Below, one piece after another: positions 21,487 through 32,967 of a stretch of 64,000 nt of DNA. The DNA lies in assembly GCA_031771865.1 (NCBI GenBank), contig JASISA010000041.1:372001-436000 (forward strand), read 5' to 3'. Made by a program: the position numbers and the translations under genes. Below the pieces are notes generated by a model. That model searched no databases. It was not told the origin of the DNA and saw only the letters and a list, made by a program, of their open reading frames with translations. Each line of letters opens with the position of its first letter. Position 1 is the stretch's first letter. This DNA is from Nothophaeocryptopus gaeumannii (taxonomy: Eukaryota > Ascomycota > Dothideomycetes > Mycosphaerellales > Mycosphaerellaceae).

Positions 21487-22230
21487 GATACGTGAGAGTC
21501 TGCTGTCGGTAAGAGAGGAAGAGACTAGCAAAGACTCGTCAAGAAGATACCTCTACACCAGTAGACGGCGGCAGGATGCCTCTGGGCCGACGGCCTATCT
21601 TGTAGCTTATCAGTGCTAAAGATGTTTCTATGACTTGCCTGACTGAGCTACGTTGAATGTGACGGCTCTTGAGCCTGACTACGCTCGCCATGTAGTTGTG
21701 ACCTTCCATCACCAGACCCGTGAAGACAACCCTCCATAGGTGTATGTTAAAGCGCTCGCCGATTACCTGTTCGTCGCGCATCATAGGCCAGGCCGCCTTG
21801 GCATCTTGACGCTGATATCGGATAGACAAATTATTCACGTCGACAAGACCGACCAAGGAAGAGTGTTTGATAGCCATGAGTACCATGGTCGTGTCGTTGT
21901 CGTCGGTCGAGATTCGAGGGAGGAGTTGTCCCAGTGTCATGCCTCTACCTCGGGCGCTGACAAAGCTCGGAAAGGCCCGCTAAGGCCACTCCTTCTTCGA
22001 TCCACTCTCTGCCTTGCGAATGCGCCCGCTGAATGCAAGACACGTTGAAGGAACTCCTCCTCCTCCCACATTTGTAGGCATCATCATTCGATTGAAGTGT
22101 ATCTCATCTCCCTGCTCACTCTACTCTGGCTTTGTTCGAACAAGATTCGACATCAAGCATGATAGCGCAATAAGCATTCTCCCTGGCACGACCAGGATCA
22201 CACTCGCTTCGAAGTCAAAACCGCCCCAGC
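21487..22230. other. divergent promoter region, no gene seen
   Basis: About 740 bp between the amidohydrolase and the Zn2Cys6 regulator, which are transcribed away from each other. The region could hold sites for that regulator, but none is recognised. Confidence 0.4.
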
Positions 22231-24518
22231 ATGGACGACAAGGACTCCCACGCGTCGCAGGGCTTGAAGGCCACCCCTTCGTCAAATCAGGCGCCTCCAA
22301 AACTTGTACCAATCGCTCCAGCCAGCGACGTGGCACCAGCACAACAGAATGGCGCCAGCCATGTCCCGCTTATGCCTTACACATGCGTTACATGCGCGAA
22401 AAGGAAGGTGAAATGCGACAAGACGCCAGCCCCAGTATGCCCAACGATTCAAAGATGTTCCTTGTTCTAGCCCACTGACGGTGTCACAGTGCTCGGCTTG
22501 CCGTCGCGGGCGTCTCGATTGTTATTATCAGGAACCTGCTCCTCGAAAGAAGAAGCGGAAACCAGTGGACGACTTGCACGAGCGGCTCGAACATTACGAG
22601 AAGCTTTTGAGAGACCATGGCATCATTTCCAAAGATGGCGAGGGCTCACCCGACGAGACCCCCGCTACCAATGCTTCTCGTGGCCTTGGTGCTGGCCCAA
22701 ACGTCTTTACTACGGTTAAGACCAACGAGAAGCGTGCAACAGGGACACTTGTTCGAAGGGCAGGCGGGAAATCGCGTTACGTTGACTCGAACATCTGGCA
22801 CAGTCTTGGAGAAGACCTCCATCTTTCGTCTGATGAAGAGCTTCCAGAGTACGACGAACGCGAAGAAGCCCCAGACTCGGCAGGACCTCTGGATCCGGCA
22901 TCAGCTGCCTTCTTCTCACCAACGACACCCACTTCGGTCAATCTTTTGGACTCACATCCTACGTATGACATAGCTATGAAGCTGTGGAAGCAGTACATAC
23001 GATGTGTAGACCCCATCACGAGGATCCTCCATTTGCCCACTGCCGAACAATTCATGCAGCGTTCAGCCACCAACCCTAGTGGTATCCCGAAAGAAAAGGA
23101 ATGTCTCGTATTCGCAATTTATCACTTCGCCTTGGTTTCTACACCAGACAAGGAATGCGAAGAGCTTTTCGGTAGACAATGGCCTAATATGCAGAAGAGG
23201 TTTCATACTGCCGTTCGGCAGGCACTTGTATCAGCCCACTTCTTGCGAACTACCAACATGACTGTTCTACAGGCGTACGTAATCTTGCTGCTCTCTGTCC
23301 GCAACAACTATGATCCTCATACGTTCTGGATTCTCACCGGCATCGCCATTCGCATTGGACAGCGAATGGGGCTTCACCGTGATGGTGAAGAGCTTGGGCT
23401 CAACGCTTTCGACGTGCAAATGCGCAGACGTCTGTTCTGGCAAATGCTTCCACTAGATGGACTGTCTGGTCAGCTCTCTGGCACAGGCATCGCAATTACC
23501 GCGGATTCCTGGGACACTAAACCACCAATCAACATCAACGACGAGGATATTTGGCCGGGCATGGACACGCCAGTTGTGGAGCGGAAGGGAGCGACTGATA
23601 TGATCTTTTGTCTCTGCAGGTCTGAGATCGGTCGCTTCCACCAGAAAGCCAAGCCTGTAAGTCACTTATCCCAATTCTCTTCATTTCTGGCTGATCTTAC
23701 CGCAGGTACTGGGCAATTGGGCCAAGCTCTGGGAAGCGCAAGACCTTCCCGTAATCCACAAGGCCCTTCAAGATATGGAGTCGGTCATGGAGGAGAAGTA
23801 CCTACGTTATTGCGATATCTCCATCCCAATCCATTGTATGGCCATGGCCATGGCTCGAGGAGCACTCTCATCTGCGCGCTTGCGTGTTCGCCTAGGCAGA
23901 GTCAAAGTCGAAGGCGCAAGTGCAGAAGAGCGAAAGGAGCTATATGCGCTTGCGAACAAGGTACTGGATCTTGACATCGCCATACACGAAAATACCAATC
24001 TCAGGCGCTTTATGTGGCATCTCAAGGCATTCTTCCAGTGGGATCCCCTAATCTTCGTAATGGGAGAGGTCCGTCGCAAAGATACTGTTCTGGAAGTGGA
24101 GGAGGCTTGGTCGAAGATTGCTCACGTCTATTCCTGTCACGAAGAGCTCGTCATGGGGCGGAGGTCCATCGATCTGGCGCTTGGTCGAGTCACACTAAAG
24201 TCCTGGGATGCCACGCGACTCAACAATCCGTCAAATCGACCTGAACCGCAGTTCATTACGGATCTCCGAGCTGCGATTAGTCGAAAAGAAATGTCTCGAC
24301 AGCCTACCGAAACCCCCAAGCCACCTCCAAGTAACCCGTTCGACCCAGCAGCGCCTCAAGGCTTGGATGACATTCCAATCGCACATTACCTGAACCATGG
24401 CATTCCTTGGGGCTTCCCAACCAATTTCGATGTCTTGAACCCAGGCGAGGATCCTAACATGGATTGGATGTTTTGGGATCAGCTCATCAGCGAAACGCAG
24501 GCGTTTCCCAACGTGTGA
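22231..24518 (+). CDS. Zn2Cys6 fungal transcription factor
   Basis: Three exons: 22231-22434, 22490-23656 and 23706-24518, with introns of 55 and 49 nt; 727 residues. The first intron splits the zinc cluster. Splicing gives C-VTC-AKRKVKC-DKTPAPC-SAC-RRGRLDC, the exact C-x2-C-x6-C-x6-C-x2-C-x6-C pattern. A basic linker and the helix HERLEHYEKLLRDHG, a dimerisation coiled coil, follow. The fungal-specific middle domain runs from about residue 210 to 560 and includes RIGQRMGLHRDGEELGLNAFDVQMRRRLFWQ. The C-terminus is Pro-rich. A nuclear regulator with unknown targets. It is divergent from the amidohydrolase, which is a plausible but unproven target. Confidence 0.93.
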
Positions 24519-24661
24519 TCTATCACGACGAAAATGTCTCCACTCTATCATACCGCATCTTGGTGCAGGGAATATACGGAGCGTTTCCTCCAGATTCGGC
24601 ATAAATCGACAGCTCTTACACCCAGGTTCGACAAATCTCAGCTCATGATTACCATCTCCGA

Positions 24662-25561
24662 TCAATGCGCCATAGACCCTCTTCCAGAGCGCTCTTTTGT
24701 CGCCCACCTCCCTGTGAACTCGCGGATCTTCTTTCTGTACAGGAAGACTGGAATTCCCAGCAGCTCGAATCCCGCAATCAAGCCAGCGTATGCGCCGAAC
24801 GATCCATCATAACCAAAATGCGCGATGAACTTTGCCACGCCATAGCTGTTACCGAAAGATACAAAGCCACGCATTGCCGTGATCACAACCAAGACTGGCG
24901 CGGCTCTGGCAGGGTATGAATCGAGTAAGTAGGTGATCGCTGCAATGTTGGCGCCAATGAATGCGAAGTAGTATGCAGCATAAGACCAGACGATGGCGAA
25001 ACAGTGTTATTGCTCGGGGTGCTGAGCGGCTTGTCCATGTATCATGCTCGCTATCACGCCGATGCTGATTGGTATCCAAAGCAGAAGCAGTCTGTTCTCT
25101 GGCTCGTGCACTCCTCCGTTGCGGCGTGCTCGCCATTTGAGGACCCAGTCGCTCCCGTTTCCGAGCAGCGGCAGGGCTACGAGAGCTGTCACCATCTGGC
25201 CTGGAGTCACATACGATGCGGATTTCTCAGGCCAGTCGTAGGGAGCACTGGTGACAATGGTGCCGTAGTTTGTCCCGAGGGCTATATTGACGCCAAGGGT
25301 CAGACCATTCAAGCAGAACGCCGAGAACACGTTTGGAAAAAGGAGGATCTCGAAAGTGCAGTAGAAAGTGTACTACCCTTCTATCCAGTCCGGCTTGTTG
25401 ACGAAGACTCTCATATCTGACCAGATCGTCCTCGGCTTATACTTGGTCAGGTCGAAAGCGGGTCTCTCAGACATCCGAACAGGTTTGGTTTCGGCCATGA
25501 CGTCTGGGTTGTTCTCGATCTCTTCTTCGGTTGCTTGAAAGTAAATCTCGCGAAGCGAATG
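24662..25561 (-). pseudogene. MFS transporter, C-terminal half, decayed
   Basis: One continuous frame codes for the central loop (SLREIYFQATEEEIENNP) and the last six membrane segments of a major facilitator, ending KKIREFTGRW and a basic tail. It is interrupted by in-frame TAG at 25373-25375, where the family would have Trp (EG-stop-YTFYCTFEI), and TAA at 25007-25009. The whole N-terminal half is missing: upstream of 25561 the frame is closed and homology ends. The break abuts the truncated regulator pseudogene on the other strand. Not functional. Confidence 0.8.
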
Positions 25562-25599
25562 GAGACCGATGCTTGATTACACCCCTACGCCTTCGATTC

Positions 25600-27073
25600 T
25601 GAACGCTCTCGCCCAGAACTCTTGATAGCTCTAATTGCAGCAGGCTGCGTCTGCTTCGGAATTCCCCTGTCTCGGGAACAGGCCTTGTACTCCTCGAGAT
25701 CGTCCGCGTGGCGCTGAGTTGCCTGATCGAAGATGACAACAGCGTCTGTCGGGACTTGCAATACCTGCAAGCTTGTATGATCTGGGTTGACAGCACTGCT
25801 TTCTGTGTTTACAGGAGCAAGATGGAGATTGCGGAGCATAGCCTGCAGCCATTGGTGACTGCTCTCCGACGTGCTGTCAAGTTTGACAGAGCAGCGTACA
25901 GCCAAGTACAACCCACAGCTGCTGACGACGGTGATGCTTTGGAGGCTAAGCGGAGACAGTGGATGGAACAAGAATCATGCAAGAGGTGAGTCGCGACCTG
26001 GATGCACTATCGTAACACGACTGACAATGAACAGACTTGTTCACCTCTTCGAGCATGACATCTACTCCACCGTCACCACCGTGCGCAATCCACTAATCTC
26101 GTACGCCGAGCTCTCTACCACTACCCGCCCGCCGGGACATGTGGCTAGCACCCTCTCCAGAGCTTTGGCAATTGGCACACGTTGGCGAGAGCGCCTCAAA
26201 CGACAAGCACGCAGCTTTATCTGTCCAAGATCTCCTCGTAGGCCCATAACCACTCCACTGCCTTCCAGAACACATAGACGTTCAAATCGCACGAACAGTC
26301 CACCGCTATGGTCTAGCAGCACAAACTACCAACAGTCCTTCACCGTCAACAGCCCCTTCGCATCAGCTGAAGACCCCTCCACCAAAATCTGGCTCCAAAA
26401 CCGCCACCAAAAACTCTACCTATCCCTCCAAACCGCCCGCATTACCCTTTAAACATGGCTCACCGTCACGACGCTTTTCGACGAATTCCTCATGATGTCC
26501 CTCCACGTCAGCCCGGACGAAGCCACGCGCTTCGCAGGTAAATGCGGCGAGATGGAAGCTCATCGCGCATATCAAGAACTGCAAAGTTGGAGTCGGACGA
26601 AACAGGCACGGAGTGCGATATAGCATGCAAGTCAGATTGTGAGATTGGCGAGGGAGGTGAGTCCTTATCAGTTGAGGGGTACGGATGCGTTGATTGTTTA
26701 CCATGGTGTCATGGTGCTTTGGGCGAGGGCTATGATGTGGAGTGATAAGAGGAGGCGGCAGGGGGATGTTGGGGTTGTGGGAAAGCAAGACGAGTTGTGT
26801 TTTCTGGATGATTGCAGTAATAGCCGCGCGGATGCGATTCTTGTGACGGGTGTTGGCAGGACTCGCTTACGGTTGCATCAAGAACACGATCGCCCACGAG
26901 CAAGGACTGGAGCTGAAGAGTCCCAAGTCTGCGACTTGCTAAACCCGAGTGCTGTGATGGCTGTGGGGATTGGCGTCTTTGCGGGTAACTACCCGAATGA
27001 GACGAGGCAGAATCTACCGCAATTGATTCGATCGCTTTGTGAGCTCATGGGTGAGCTGGGGAGTGTGAAGTAA
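25600..27073 (+). pseudogene. fungal transcription factor, C-terminal part, decayed
   Basis: Homology to fungal-specific regulators begins at ERSRPELLIALIAAGCVCFG (from about 25600) and shifts frame near 25700 to LIEDDNSVCRDLQYLQACM. It crosses an apparent intron around 25986-26033 to LVHLFEHDIYSTVTTVRNP, then shifts again to RDMWLAPSPELWQLAHVGE, which meets a TAA. Later pieces read LWLQ-like KIWLQNRHQKLYLSLQTAR, then a stop, FLMMSLHVSPDEATRFAGK, and a TAG at 26621 where Trp is expected. The DNA-binding N-terminus is absent. Its 5' truncation meets that of the divergent MFS pseudogene. Confidence 0.75.
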
Positions 27074-28555
27074 ATGGTGATGGTGTGGAGGATCTGCCAG
27101 GTGATCTGCTGTGCAGTCTATGGGCTTGGTGCCGGCTTGCAGGTAGCGTTGACGAGACTGATATCATTCAGCTTCGATGGAACTGCTTACAAGGTCGCAC
27201 GGCATCCTCAGCTGAGGCTCAGCTGAGGGCACATTGTTACTTCTTCGTCAATAGGCGAGCAATCAATCACTCGGGCCGCCATGTCAGCCGCTGATGCCAT
27301 GGTATGCGGGAAGATTGATGAGGTTGCGTGAGACGAGGTGACTGCTACAACAAACATTGACGGAAATCGGGTACGGGTGAAACCGCACCTCAGATAATGG
27401 AAGGTTTTCGCAGCAATGTCAATCGTGTTGATGATCCAGGTTCATGGAACTGGGAAGGGATCTCCCACGTGCAGTCCCAGCACAGACGGCTCGAGACACG
27501 CGGACGCCGAGGCATCGGGTTGGGGCCGATGCAACAACCTTCCTTTGACGACTTGGCGCCCTCTTTCCTCTCCCTTCCTCTCCTCCAACACCTCCAAAGC
27601 GACAGGATTGTCCCGAAATGCTACACTCACGACGAAGGCGTCTATATATGGCTGACCACATACGGATCACCACGCGACAACCGACTCCAAGTCTCACAGC
27701 ATCGACAAGCGCACGCCGCCCAAGTCTCATCCACGCGCAGAGAACTGAACCAGACAACACAGAGACTCACGATGGCCGTTTCAAGCTCCAAGACTCTCAG
27801 CCTTGTCAGGAGCACGCATCTCTCAGCCAATTGCGCTTCCAAGGAGTCTTGTGCCTTGCATTAGCGCTCACATCGACTCTCGGCAGACCGAACAAAACTC
27901 CTACTCCCAAGCTCTCCTCGAATTTGCTTCCGGCCGCTGTGGCTGCGTTCGGATCCCGTCAGTGGGCGAGCCGCCCAGATCCCCCTCCCAAGACCGCCAG
28001 ATGAAACGATCGCCCGTCGGCACATGGTACTTCACCTTTCTTATCACAGCTGTCAGAACGCATCCGTATCCACTTTTGCTCACCTTGCAACCAATCTGGA
28101 TCAAGCGACTCCCGAAAGAAACAGGCGTTCTGCCTACTGTCGCATGCAACATGGCCCCAATCTCCTACAAGGCCTCCTGTTCGAAGAACGCCGCCAAGGG
28201 GCTTTTCGTTGTGAATAGTGCGTCTTGGCCTATAAGATTGTAATGGCCACGTCTTTCGAGGCTTGGTAGGTTGTCGTGGCACTCAGTTTTCGTTACACTG
28301 CTCTTTCGCTTTCATTCTTCACCATCGGGGTCCAGGTCGGCTCAGCTGTCATTCTTTTTTACCTTCCCTGTTGTAACCTCACCCGAGAAAACACCACAGT
28401 CGTCACGCGGCCTCGTCCGACAGTCATTCTTTACCAGAGCACACATTCACTATATCATTCTCTTTCAGGAGGCTCGATTGCCCCTTCCATTTATTACAAG
28501 ACGACAAAGGGCTTCAACGACCACAGCACAAGTGAGGGCAACAGCGCTGAGCGCC
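27074..28555. other. intergenic, no gene seen
   Basis: About 1.5 kb. The 3' part is pyrimidine-rich and probably the promoter and leader of the DUF1996 gene. Frames at 27397-28243 lack domains and overlap one another. Confidence 0.4.
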
Positions 28556-29938
28556 ATGTTTACGAACACGATTCTTGCTGCTTCGGCAGCTATGATGGCC
28601 TCAACTGCGATGGGAGCGCAGTTTGTCATGTACACTCCCGGTGGCGATGATACCGCCGTTGAACGAATGGACTCTATCATATTTCCAGGCACGATTTCAG
28701 CCCACACTCACCAAATCTTCGGAGCAAGCAATATGAGCCCAGACATGAGCTACGATGACCTCCAGAACTCAGAATGCACTACTGTTGGCAATGCTGCTGG
28801 TGAAGGTAACGGCGCGGACAAGAGTGTCTACTGGCATCCGTCCCTTTTTGCCGAGGCCGCCGATGGTTCTGGCTACCTCCGAATTCCCACCAGCGGACAC
28901 AAACTTTACTACCGCGACGTTGGAGCAAATGAGCAAGAGAAGCGCAGCCCCTTCGAGTTCCCTAAAGGCTTCCGCATGGTTTCTGGCGATCAGTCTTTAC
29001 GCACTGCAGCAGAGGGTCAACGACAGAACATAACTCAGTGGATTTGCCACAGCAGCAGTAGCAGCAATCAAGGCACCGATGGCGGTTTCCCTACCGGCGT
29101 CAGCGACTGCGATGCCTACCCGGGCTTCAACGGCGCTATTCACTTCCCTCACTGCTGGAATGGCAACGATTTTGATCAAAGCCAGCCGACTGCGCATGTC
29201 TCCTATCCTGAGGGTGATATCCAAGGCGGGCCGTGCCCAAGCTCTCACCCGATTCGTCTCCCACACATCTTTGTCGAGAATCAGTTCGACGTGCACAAGG
29301 TTGTTGATCAAATCAAGCCCGATACTTTCGTTCTCGCCCAAGGTGACGCTACTGGATACGACTGGCACACCGACTTCTTCAATGGCTGGGATGAGGGCGC
29401 TATCCCATCCCTGCTGGAGCAGTGCCCTCAACCATACTACGGAAACGAGGACATCGGTACCTGCCCGAACATGAAGAAGTTTTCCACCAAGACTGCAGAC
29501 TGCAAACTCAAGGTCACCTACAAAGAGGATGTCACCAATCCGGGCAAGTACCTTCCCGGATGCAATCCAATTCAAACCAAGAGCCCAGCTACCAAGTTCG
29601 CTGTCGCCGCTCTGGGTATTTCTACGGATAGTTGCTCAGCCGCTAGCTCAGGCTCTGGATCAGGATACATCAGCTCCGACGATGGAAGTGACACGCCGAG
29701 TGGGAACGGCGATTCTAGCTCCAGCTCTTCCACGACGTTTGCGACATCCACCAAGCCCAGCACGACTTCCGTTGCTGTTATCCCTACCTATGGCGCCGGA
29801 AATCACGTGGCGTACGTGACGCAAGTCGTTACCGTTACCGCCGACAACTATAAGCGCGGACCGAGCCCTGAGGCACGAGCGCATGAGCATGTGATGCATC
29901 ACCGGAATGACCACCGTCATGCAAGAAATAAACTATAG
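28556..29938 (+). CDS. secreted DUF1996 protein
   Basis: 460 residues, single exon. The start at 28556 gives a signal peptide (MFTNTILAASAAMMASTAMG, cleavage likely before AQF). The frame stays open 95 codons upstream, but that part is not signal-like. The DUF1996 domain occupies about residues 24-330: DSIIFPGTISAHTHQIFGAS, SVYWHPSLF, YYRD, CDAYPGFNGAIHFPHCWNG and the HPIRLPHIF segment. Several Cys pairs suggest disulfides. The tail is Ser/Thr-rich (about 350-430), as in cell-wall-associated proteins, and ends in a His/Arg-rich stretch with no GPI signal. The molecular function of the domain is not established. Probably extracellular or wall-bound. Confidence 0.9.
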   Translation: MFTNTILAASAAMMASTAMGAQFVMYTPGGDDTAVERMDSIIFPGTISAHTHQIFGASNMSPDMSYDDLQNSECTTVGNAAGEGNGADKSVYWHPSLFAEAADGSGYLRIPTSGHKLYYRDVGANEQEKRSPFEFPKGFRMVSGDQSLRTAAEGQRQNITQWICHSSSSSNQGTDGGFPTGVSDCDAYPGFNGAIHFPHCWNGNDFDQSQPTAHVSYPEGDIQGGPCPSSHPIRLPHIFVENQFDVHKVVDQIKPDTFVLAQGDATGYDWHTDFFNGWDEGAIPSLLEQCPQPYYGNEDIGTCPNMKKFSTKTADCKLKVTYKEDVTNPGKYLPGCNPIQTKSPATKFAVAALGISTDSCSAASSGSGSGYISSDDGSDTPSGNGDSSSSSSTTFATSTKPSTTSVAVIPTYGAGNHVAYVTQVVTVTADNYKRGPSPEARAHEHVMHHRNDHRHARNKL

Positions 29939-30849
29939 TCGCTTATACACATGACTGCATTGTTGGCAGATACCTCATCATATTGGTTGGCGACTGCATG
30001 AGTCTGGAAACGGCACAGGCTGGCTGGCGAAAAGCTGCTCAAATACGACTTGCACAAATGACGAGAGATGATGGATTGTTTATTTGTTGTTTTGTATGAA
30101 CTCATGATTTTGAGAGATGAATTACTTTCTAAGCGTACGGAACAGCATTTTTGATTCGATTCAAAATGTATATCCAGTTTGAAGGAAGTAGCTTTGCCTT
30201 GAGGCTACTTCTGAAATTAGATAGTGATGGTCTGTGGAAGACTTGTAGATGCATTATTCCTCTGCTTCCTTCCACCCGATCCTCGCCTATCTTCTGTGCA
30301 GTATCATTGGGGTAACGACAGTGCGAGGCAACTTACATCGCCCTTATGAAGAGAGACCCTCAATTGCATTTCTCCTTTCCCTGACCACCTGGATTCTTGC
30401 ATACGCCATGAAACTATTGATGGATTGGCTGTATAGGAGGTGCACCGCGTGGTAAGTGGTCATGACGCAGAGAAGTCTTCAGGAGTTACAACCAGAAACT
30501 CCATACCCAAGCTATGTAACAATTTACAAAGCCCCTCAACCTCAACAATTTTCCTTTGTCGCGACGGCTAGCGCGCTTGCCGGACGCGTGAAAGGGGAGA
30601 GGTGAGCAACGGACCTACACAGCAAACATGAAGCAAGAAGTCTTCGCTGTCACATATCTGACAGAGTGACATAACTCGTCTTTCGCTGGCTGGGACTTTG
30701 CTCACGTCGCCTCTCGCCGTCGGGGAAAGTCGATTGTTGGATCTTTAGTGGTCTGGTGTTTTAATATATCGATCAGATACTCTAAAGCAAGCTAGACTGG
30801 GAAGTGAGGTATTCTCTCTTGTTTAAGAACTTTGCTTCTCCTCTTCCTG
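29939..30849. other. intergenic, no gene seen
   Basis: One 68-codon frame at 30249-30455 has two hydrophobic stretches but no homologue I recognise, so it is not called. No other structure is seen. Confidence 0.35.
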
Positions 30850-31126
30850 TCCATTATTTGCCGCCTTGGAGAGCGATCTCATTGACCATTTAGCCTTCTG
30901 TGTTGAAGACTCTGAAGCCTCGATCGATCATTCCTCTAGCTACACTGAGCTCGATATCGCTCAGCTTCCATTGTTCGGTGAGCATTCTCGAAGCGTTTGG
31001 CTGTAACGAGACCGATGCACCGATCTTAGTGAGGAGCCGAGATTGCTCCAATATTGTGATCTGGCGATTGAGTCCTCGAAGGGCGATTGCTGCTGAAAGA
31101 CGGGCGATACCTAAATCATTTAGCAT
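30850..31126 (-). pseudogene. FAD-dependent monooxygenase, N-terminal scrap
   Basis: The translation gives LSAAIALRGLNRQITILEQS, then IGASVSLQPNASRMLTEQW and MIDRGFRVFNTEG. This is the FAD-binding Rossmann start of salicylate-hydroxylase-like monooxygenases. The GxGxxG dinucleotide motif is degraded to GIARLS. The frame ends in TAA at the point where homology continues as MVNEIALQGGK, and then meets another TAA. Nothing of the remaining 300-plus residues is found. A dead fragment. Confidence 0.65.
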
Positions 31127-32280
31127 GCTGGGGCGGAGAAGAGTTCGATCGTAGTGTGTTGGAGCTCATCTCCTCCCACAATGATGATCCGGAAGGGCGT
31201 TGACGATGCCATCTTGAACAGGTTGTGATAGTACGAAAATTGTGAAGATGATCGTAAAAGGAGCGTTCTGGAGAGCGCTGGTTTGACCATGGTCTGTTCT
31301 GCCTACTGATATGAAGAGGAAGAAGAACGCGTTCGAGAGGTTCGTTGGGACTACGCATTGGCCGAACGCGAGACATGTTGGATCGAATGTTGCGAACAGG
31401 GATGGTGAGGACGATCCGCATAATCGGTTCGAGCTCAAGCCTGATCTGGAGAAGCGGACGTTCAAGTTGACTGGTATACCCTATATCGAGGCTCAGTAGA
31501 TATTTCACAGGATCATGGAGTATTCGTGGCGTCCATGTTGATGTTGAAGTGGTCCTTGTTCACACGCGTTGGGTGTTGTTGTCAAGCTCGCCAAGCCCCT
31601 TGAAGGCCTCAGGCAAGCGCAACTCGCTTCCGAAGTGATATTCGTGACCATTTCGCCTCTGTACCATCACATTGATAATTACTCGATGTCCTCGTAATCT
31701 GCACCCAACAAATATCACTACGATGGCTTCCGGTAGTATGGAATTGATGGAATCGATGGAATCTGAGCCCGGTGAGGTCGAAATATACATCGTCCTGCGA
31801 TGGCGACATTCACCTTGATGGACCGTGCCCTACAGAGCTGACATAACAGACGGGACTGTATCAATTGCTTCCTCTTCTTTCATCCCTTTCTCAACATTGT
31901 GTCTGCTCTCACATATCTTCCGCTCTCCGCTGAATATGGATACAAAGCTGCTTCCATCCAGCCGAACAGGATCGCCTTGCCCCTCTGCTGCAGCTGACAG
32001 AGCTCCGAAATCTCATGCCTATCTGAGCAGACCGCGTCTGCCAACAGAGCACGTGGACACTGTAATCTCAATCTAAAGCTGTCACAGGACAGGCAGTCAA
32101 CCATAAGTTGAGGGGTAATTGCTCTCTGAATGTCGCCTGGAGCGTTCGCACGGTAGGTACAAGAGGAGTTGAGAGCAGCTCTGAATCTGCTCAGGCGCTT
32201 TTGTTTCATCCGAATTCTTCAAAACCCAGCACATTAACAACAAGCCGATCTTCCCATTTTACAAGGTTCAGTCGTCCGAC
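31127..32280. other. intergenic, no gene seen
   Basis: Short overlapping frames only. May include decayed sequence of the same origin as the neighbouring pseudogenes, but no homology is readable. Confidence 0.35.
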
Positions 32281-32738
32281 ATGGCGAAAGGGTCCTGCAT
32301 GTGCGGTCAAATCCACTACGAGTACACCGGCGAACCCGCGGTCACAGCCCTCTGCCACTGCACGGACTGCCAAAAGTGGACAGGCGCGGCCTACACCTCC
32401 AATGTCGTCGTTCCTCGCGACTCGTTCAAGGTCACTCTGGGCTTTCCAAAGGACTATGATGCCGTGGGGGCGAGCGGAAAGATCAACAAGCATTGGGTAC
32501 GAGAGGAACATGCACAAACTTTGAAGATGAGGCTGATGATCTGGACCAGTTCTGCCCGACCTGTGGCTCTTCCCTCTACACCGAGCTCGAAGTCATGCCG
32601 GACATGACCTGCGTGAAGTCTGGCAGTCTCGACGGCGGCGCTGCAGACCATCCTATTGCTGTGGAGTTTTACAATCGTGATCGATTGAGCTATACCAAGC
32701 CTATTGAGGGAGCGGATCAGAAGCCGGAATTCTCGTAG
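32281..32738 (+). CDS. GFA-family (CENP-V/GFA domain) zinc protein
   Basis: Exons 32281-32496 and 32550-32738 with a 53-nt intron (GTACGA...CCAG); 134 residues, a full-length single-domain GFA protein. Zinc ligands are visible: GSCMCGQIHY, LCHCTDCQKWTGAAY and, formed by the splice, HWFCPTCGSSLY. The fold is that of glutathione-dependent formaldehyde-activating enzyme. In fungi these stand-alone copies are numerous and their substrates are mostly unknown, so the formaldehyde role is not asserted. Probably cytosolic. It is intact although flanked on both sides by pseudogenes. Confidence 0.9.
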
Positions 32739-32967
32739 AAACCAATGTACGATATGCGACAAAAGTAGTGCACGTTCCGGAGCTAAGAGCGTCGTAGTGT
32801 TGAAAGTGGATACTTTCATGATCACGCCCACTCGATCCGACGTTGCTACAGCCTTTAGTATGATCCACTCTATATCTCTTCATATCTAAAAGTCCGTCGT
32901 CAAATGACAACGTCTCAGTCCAATACGCCATCCGCTGCAAATTGACTTGCACCCACTGAGGAGAGCG

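Noticed and set aside
28271..28555. upstream extension of the DUF1996 frame
   Set aside because: The internal Met at 28556 gives a proper signal peptide; the extension is not conserved-looking.
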